This document shows positions 60,815 to 64,000 of a DNA stretch of 64,000 nt, in pieces. Numbering within the stretch: the first letter of the stretch is position 1; each line of letters opens with the position of its first letter. The position numbers and the translations under genes were made by a program. The notes beneath the pieces were generated by a model. The model ran no database searches, was not told the origin of the DNA, and saw nothing but the letters and a program-made list of their open reading frames with translations. Source of the DNA: Microbacterium sp. CBA3102 (lineage in GTDB: Bacteria; Actinomycetota; Actinomycetes; Actinomycetales; Microbacteriaceae); assembly GCF_007954505.1 (NCBI RefSeq), contig NZ_CP042412.1:1116001-1180000 (forward strand), given 5' to 3'.

Positions 60815-62353
60815 ATGTCGCGTCGTCGTGTATTGCTCGGCGGAGCAGCGCTGCTCACCGCCGTGCTCATCACCGCTGGCTGCAGCAGCACCCCGTCGAA
60901 CTCCGACGGCCAGGCGCAGGAAGGTGGCACTCTCACCGTCGCCGCGGCGCAGGGCATCCCGCAGCTCAACCCGGCCATCCGCACGTTCGCCTGGGAGGAG
61001 GTGCTGTTCCCACTGCTCTGGAACGGCCTGACCAAGACCGACGAGTCCGGTGAGATCGTCGGCGACCTCGCCGAGAAGTGGGAGGCCTCGGAGGACCAGA
61101 AGACCTGGACCTTCACCCTCCGCGAAGGCGTCACATTCTCCAACGGCGACCCGTTCACCGCCGAGGATGCCGTGGCATCGTTCGACTACTACCTGGACCC
61201 CGAGACCGCGACCCAGGAGAAGAACAAGATCGACATGGTGACGGATGTCACCGCATCCGACGAGAAGACCGTCGTCATCACGCTCTCCGAGCCGATCGCG
61301 ACCTTCGCCGCCGGCATCGTCTGGGTCAAGATGCTCGACGTCGACGCGCTCGACACGATCGACAAGGAGCCGATCGGCACCGGTCCCTACATCGTCGACA
61401 AGTTCACGCCCGACGACAGCCTGACCCTCGTGCCGAACCCCGAGTACTTCGGTGAGGACCCCGCGCTCGACGAGATCACGATCGTCAAGGCCGCCGAATC
61501 CACCGCTGCCGTCACGGGCCTGCGCTCGGGCGATCTCGATGTGCTGTGGTCCGTTCCGCAGGGTGACGTCGCGGGCCTCGAGGGCGGCGGCGACATCGCG
61601 CTCGTCAGGCCCGAGAACCCGAGCCAGTGGCCGTCGTGGGAGGTCGACACGCAGTCCGCTCCGTTCAACGACGTGCGCGCACGTCAGGCTCTCGCCTACG
61701 CGACCGACCGCGAGGCCATCCTCGAGGCCGCGTATTACGGGCAGGGCACGGTCTCGCCCACCAACAACGCGCTCGGCGAAGTGAACCCGTGGTTCGGCGG
61801 CGACCTGACCGACTACTCCTACGACCTCGACAAGGCCAAGGAGCTGTTCGCCGAGGTGGGTATCACCGAGGGCAGCACACTCACCTGGTGGGGCATCGCG
61901 GGGCAGTACCCCGAGTGGAACACCAGCGGTGAGATCCTGCAGGCGAGCCTGAAGGAGATCGGCATCACGCTCAAGATCGACAACAACGACATCGGCACCT
62001 GGGTGGACTCGTTCTACCCGGCGGGCAAGAGCTTTCCCGGCTACATCGTGCCCAACTTCCAGTCGACGCCCCCGGAGCCCGCATACTCGCTGAACTTCTA
62101 CCTCGAGGGCCGCTGCGAGTGCAACTGGGTCGACCCCGATTTCCAGCAGGCGTTCGCGGATGCCGTCGCCGAGCCGGACGAGGCCGCGCGTGCCGAGAAG
62201 TGGGGCACGGTGCAGACGATCATCAACCAGCAGGTTCCGCTGATCGTGCCGCTGCAGTCCACGGTGGTCACCGCGACCAGCACCGAGGTCGACGGCGTCT
62301 GGGTCGAGGGCGGCGGGCAGCTGCACCTCGAGAACGCGCAGCTCAAGGGCTGA
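60815..62353 (+). CDS. ABC transporter substrate-binding lipoprotein, family 5
   Basis: Encodes 512 aa. Signal MSRRRVLLGGAALLTAVLIT ends at the lipobox TAGCS. Family 5 landmarks: GIPQLNPAIRTFAWEEVLFP, FTLREGVTFSNGDPFTAEDA and FNDVRARQALAYATDREAIL. GGAGG five bases before the ATG. Binds peptides or similar ligands for the two permeases that follow. A different protein from that at 17331; only the fold is shared. Confidence 0.94.
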   Translation: MSRRRVLLGGAALLTAVLITAGCSSTPSNSDGQAQEGGTLTVAAAQGIPQLNPAIRTFAWEEVLFPLLWNGLTKTDESGEIVGDLAEKWEASEDQKTWTFTLREGVTFSNGDPFTAEDAVASFDYYLDPETATQEKNKIDMVTDVTASDEKTVVITLSEPIATFAAGIVWVKMLDVDALDTIDKEPIGTGPYIVDKFTPDDSLTLVPNPEYFGEDPALDEITIVKAAESTAAVTGLRSGDLDVLWSVPQGDVAGLEGGGDIALVRPENPSQWPSWEVDTQSAPFNDVRARQALAYATDREAILEAAYYGQGTVSPTNNALGEVNPWFGGDLTDYSYDLDKAKELFAEVGITEGSTLTWWGIAGQYPEWNTSGEILQASLKEIGITLKIDNNDIGTWVDSFYPAGKSFPGYIVPNFQSTPPEPAYSLNFYLEGRCECNWVDPDFQQAFADAVAEPDEAARAEKWGTVQTIINQQVPLIVPLQSTVVTATSTEVDGVWVEGGGQLHLENAQLKG

Positions 62354-62354
62354 C

Positions 62355-63317
62355 GTGGCACTGTCCATCCTTCGGCGGGTGGCGATCAGCATCGCGATGC
62401 TGATCGCCACCTCGCTTCTCGTCTTCGTCGTCCTCCGGCTGCTGCCGGGCGACCCCGTCATCACCCGTCTCGGCTCGACGCCGGGCGTGGATGCCGAGAT
62501 GCTCCAGCGCCTGCGCGAAGAGGCCGGCCTCGACGCCCCGATCATCGAGCAGTACCTCCGCTGGATCGGCGGCGTCTTCACCGGCGACTTCGGGCAGTCG
62601 TACTTCAATCAGTACTCGGTCACCGAGCTCATCGCGCAGCGACTCCCCGCCACGCTCGAGCTCACCCTGATCGGCATCCTGCTGGCCGTGCTCATCGCGA
62701 CCCCCGCCGCCGTGATCGCCTCGCTGCGCCCGCTCGGCGTGGTCGACCGCATCCTCACCGCGATCTCGACCGCCGGCATGGCGCTTCCGCAGTTCCTGAT
62801 CGGCATCGTGCTGATCGTGGTCTTCGCAGTGCAGCTCAAAGTGCTGCCTGCCCGCGGCTACACGCCGTTCAGCGAGGATCCGGGCGACAACCTCGTGCGG
62901 ATGATCCTGCCCGCCTTCACGCTCGCCTTCGCCGCGGCGCCCCTGCTCATGCGGTTCCTGCGGGCGTCGATGGTCGAGGTGCTCGACGCCCCGTACATCC
63001 GCACCGCCCGCGGCAAGGGCCAGTCGGCGAGCGGGGTCGTGATCGGGCATGCGCTGCGCAACGCCCTCATCCCCGGGCTCACGATGCTCGGCCTCATCGT
63101 CGGCTACACGCTCGGCGGCGTCGTGATCGTCGAGTACGTGTTCGGCGTTCCCGGACTCGGCTCCCTCGCGATCGATGCGGTGTTCAAGCGCGACTACGCC
63201 GTGCTGCAGTCGGTCGTGCTGCTGATCTCCGCGATGTTCATCCTCACCACGCTCATCGTCGACCTCCTCTACGGCGTGCTCGACCCGCGTCTTCGTGCAA
63301 GGAGCAGCCGTGGCTGA
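62355..63317 (+). CDS. Dipeptide/nickel-type ABC permease (DppB-like)
   Basis: Encodes 320 aa. Six membrane segments with LPGDPVITRLGSTPGVDAEM, GDFGQSYFNQYSVTELIAQR and the EAA-loop APYIRTARGKGQSASGVVIG. GTG 62355 is 1 bp after the receptor stop. Its 3' end overlaps the next permease by 8 bp. Confidence 0.94.
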   Translation: MALSILRRVAISIAMLIATSLLVFVVLRLLPGDPVITRLGSTPGVDAEMLQRLREEAGLDAPIIEQYLRWIGGVFTGDFGQSYFNQYSVTELIAQRLPATLELTLIGILLAVLIATPAAVIASLRPLGVVDRILTAISTAGMALPQFLIGIVLIVVFAVQLKVLPARGYTPFSEDPGDNLVRMILPAFTLAFAAAPLLMRFLRASMVEVLDAPYIRTARGKGQSASGVVIGHALRNALIPGLTMLGLIVGYTLGGVVIVEYVFGVPGLGSLAIDAVFKRDYAVLQSVVLLISAMFILTTLIVDLLYGVLDPRLRARSSRG

Positions 63318-64000
63318 CACCCTCACCCTCGCTCTGCGCTCGACCCGCCCGCGTCGCCGGCTCGCGCTCGCCTCGTGGATCCCGCTCGCCCTCCTCGCCG
63401 TCATCGTGCTGGCCTGCGTGCTCGCGCCGGTCATCGCCCCGTACGACCCGTCGGCGCAGTCCCCCGATCGCTTCGCCGGACCCTCGGCCGTGCACGTGTT
63501 CGGCACCGACGAGCTCGGGCGCGACCTCTTCAGTCGCGTGCTCTACGGCGGACAGCTGACGATCTTCATCGCCGGTGGCGCCACGCTGGTCGCGATGGTG
63601 CTCGGTATCGCCTGGGGCATGGCGGCCGCCTTCGCCCGCGGCATCTGGGACGAGATCCTCATGCGCCTGGCCGACACGGTCATGGCGATCCCGCAGATCC
63701 TGTTCGCCCTGGTGTTCATCTCGGCGTTCGGCGCCGACCCGGTAAAGCTGGCCGTGATCATCGGCATCCTGCTCACGCCCACCACCGCGCGCCTCGTGCG
63801 CTCCTCGGTGCTCAGCGAGCTGCAGGAGGACTACTTCACCGCGGCCGTCGCCTTCGGATCGAAGCACAGCCGTCTGCTGTTCGCCGAGGTGCTGCCCAAT
63901 GCCCGTGGCCCGATCGTGGTGCAGGCGGCCATCAACGCCGCCAACGCCATCCTGCTCGAGGCGTCGATGAGCTTCGTCGGGCTCGGCATCGCGCCGCCCG
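63310..64000 (+). CDS. Dipeptide/nickel-type ABC permease (DppC-like), cut by window end
   Basis: 230 codons are visible from GTG 63310 (AAGGAG upstream). Markers: IAPYDPSAQSPDRFAGPSAV, HVFGTDELGRDLFSRVLYGG, and the EAA loop EDYFTAAVAFGSKHSRLLFA. The frame is open at base 64000, near MSFVGLGIAPP, so ~40-60 residues are missing. ATPase genes are expected just beyond the window. Confidence 0.94.
   Translation, partial: MADTLTLALRSTRPRRRLALASWIPLALLAVIVLACVLAPVIAPYDPSAQSPDRFAGPSAVHVFGTDELGRDLFSRVLYGGQLTIFIAGGATLVAMVLGIAWGMAAAFARGIWDEILMRLADTVMAIPQILFALVFISAFGADPVKLAVIIGILLTPTTARLVRSSVLSELQEDYFTAAVAFGSKHSRLLFAEVLPNARGPIVVQAAINAANAILLEASMSFVGLGIAPP

Overview
The window reads as chromosomal DNA of a high-GC actinobacterium, most likely Microbacterium or a close relative in Microbacteriaceae. 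This is inferred from uniformly GC-rich codon use, dense operons with ATGA/GTGA/TGATG start-stop overlaps, many GTG starts, apparently leaderless promoters (TANNNT, six bases, then ATG/GTG), an SCO4848-family membrane protein and an LAxTG-type sorting signal. I see no rRNA, tRNA, CRISPR array, insertion sequence, integrase or phage gene.

Layout. 1-4527 (minus) holds an ECF-like sigma factor, a small partner protein, a cytoplasmic-looking subtilase and a TPR/CHAT protein that runs off the window; it looks like an intracellular protease and signalling module. 4640-11408 holds an MFS exporter with a divergent HTH regulator and TTGCGCAA operator, an FUSC-type membrane protein, a GntR(YtrA-like)-ABC exporter operon with a perfect operator palindrome, and an RsmC/RlmG-like methyltransferase carrying an in-frame palindromic insertion. 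11762-15031 is a ProVWX-type glycine betaine/proline transporter.

15147-22430 pairs a divergent RpiR regulator with a C45-family (penicillin acyltransferase-like) hydrolase and a complete dipeptide-type ABC importer. 22575-24821 (minus) is a PadR-DUF1048-ABC exporter operon with a double-palindrome operator. 24993-33799 contains a LysM protein, a giant DUF11-repeat surface protein with an LALTG anchor, and a frameshifted MalT/LuxR-type regulator. 33890-41707 has a Dcu-type transporter coupled to peptidase E, an SGNH hydrolase, a GH15 enzyme with a small acidic partner, an LssY-C protein, a small membrane protein and CorA; a sigma-factor remnant follows.

42376-56706 is a large divergent catabolic locus around a ROK repressor. 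To the left run two Gfo/Idh/MocA oxidoreductases, a class III aminotransferase and two amidohydrolases. To the right run a sugar ABC importer (CUT1 type), an epimerase-like protein, a DHDPS-family aldolase, a 2-hydroxyacid dehydrogenase, a third Gfo/Idh protein and a GNAT protein. The shared operator region carries a clear palindrome on the importer promoter. Together they suggest uptake and breakdown of an unidentified, probably amino- or acid-modified, sugar. 56819-58972 is a Tat-exported beta-helix protein. 59087-64000 is an FCD/GntR regulator with an SDR enzyme, divergent from a second dipeptide/nickel-type ABC importer that is cut by the window end.
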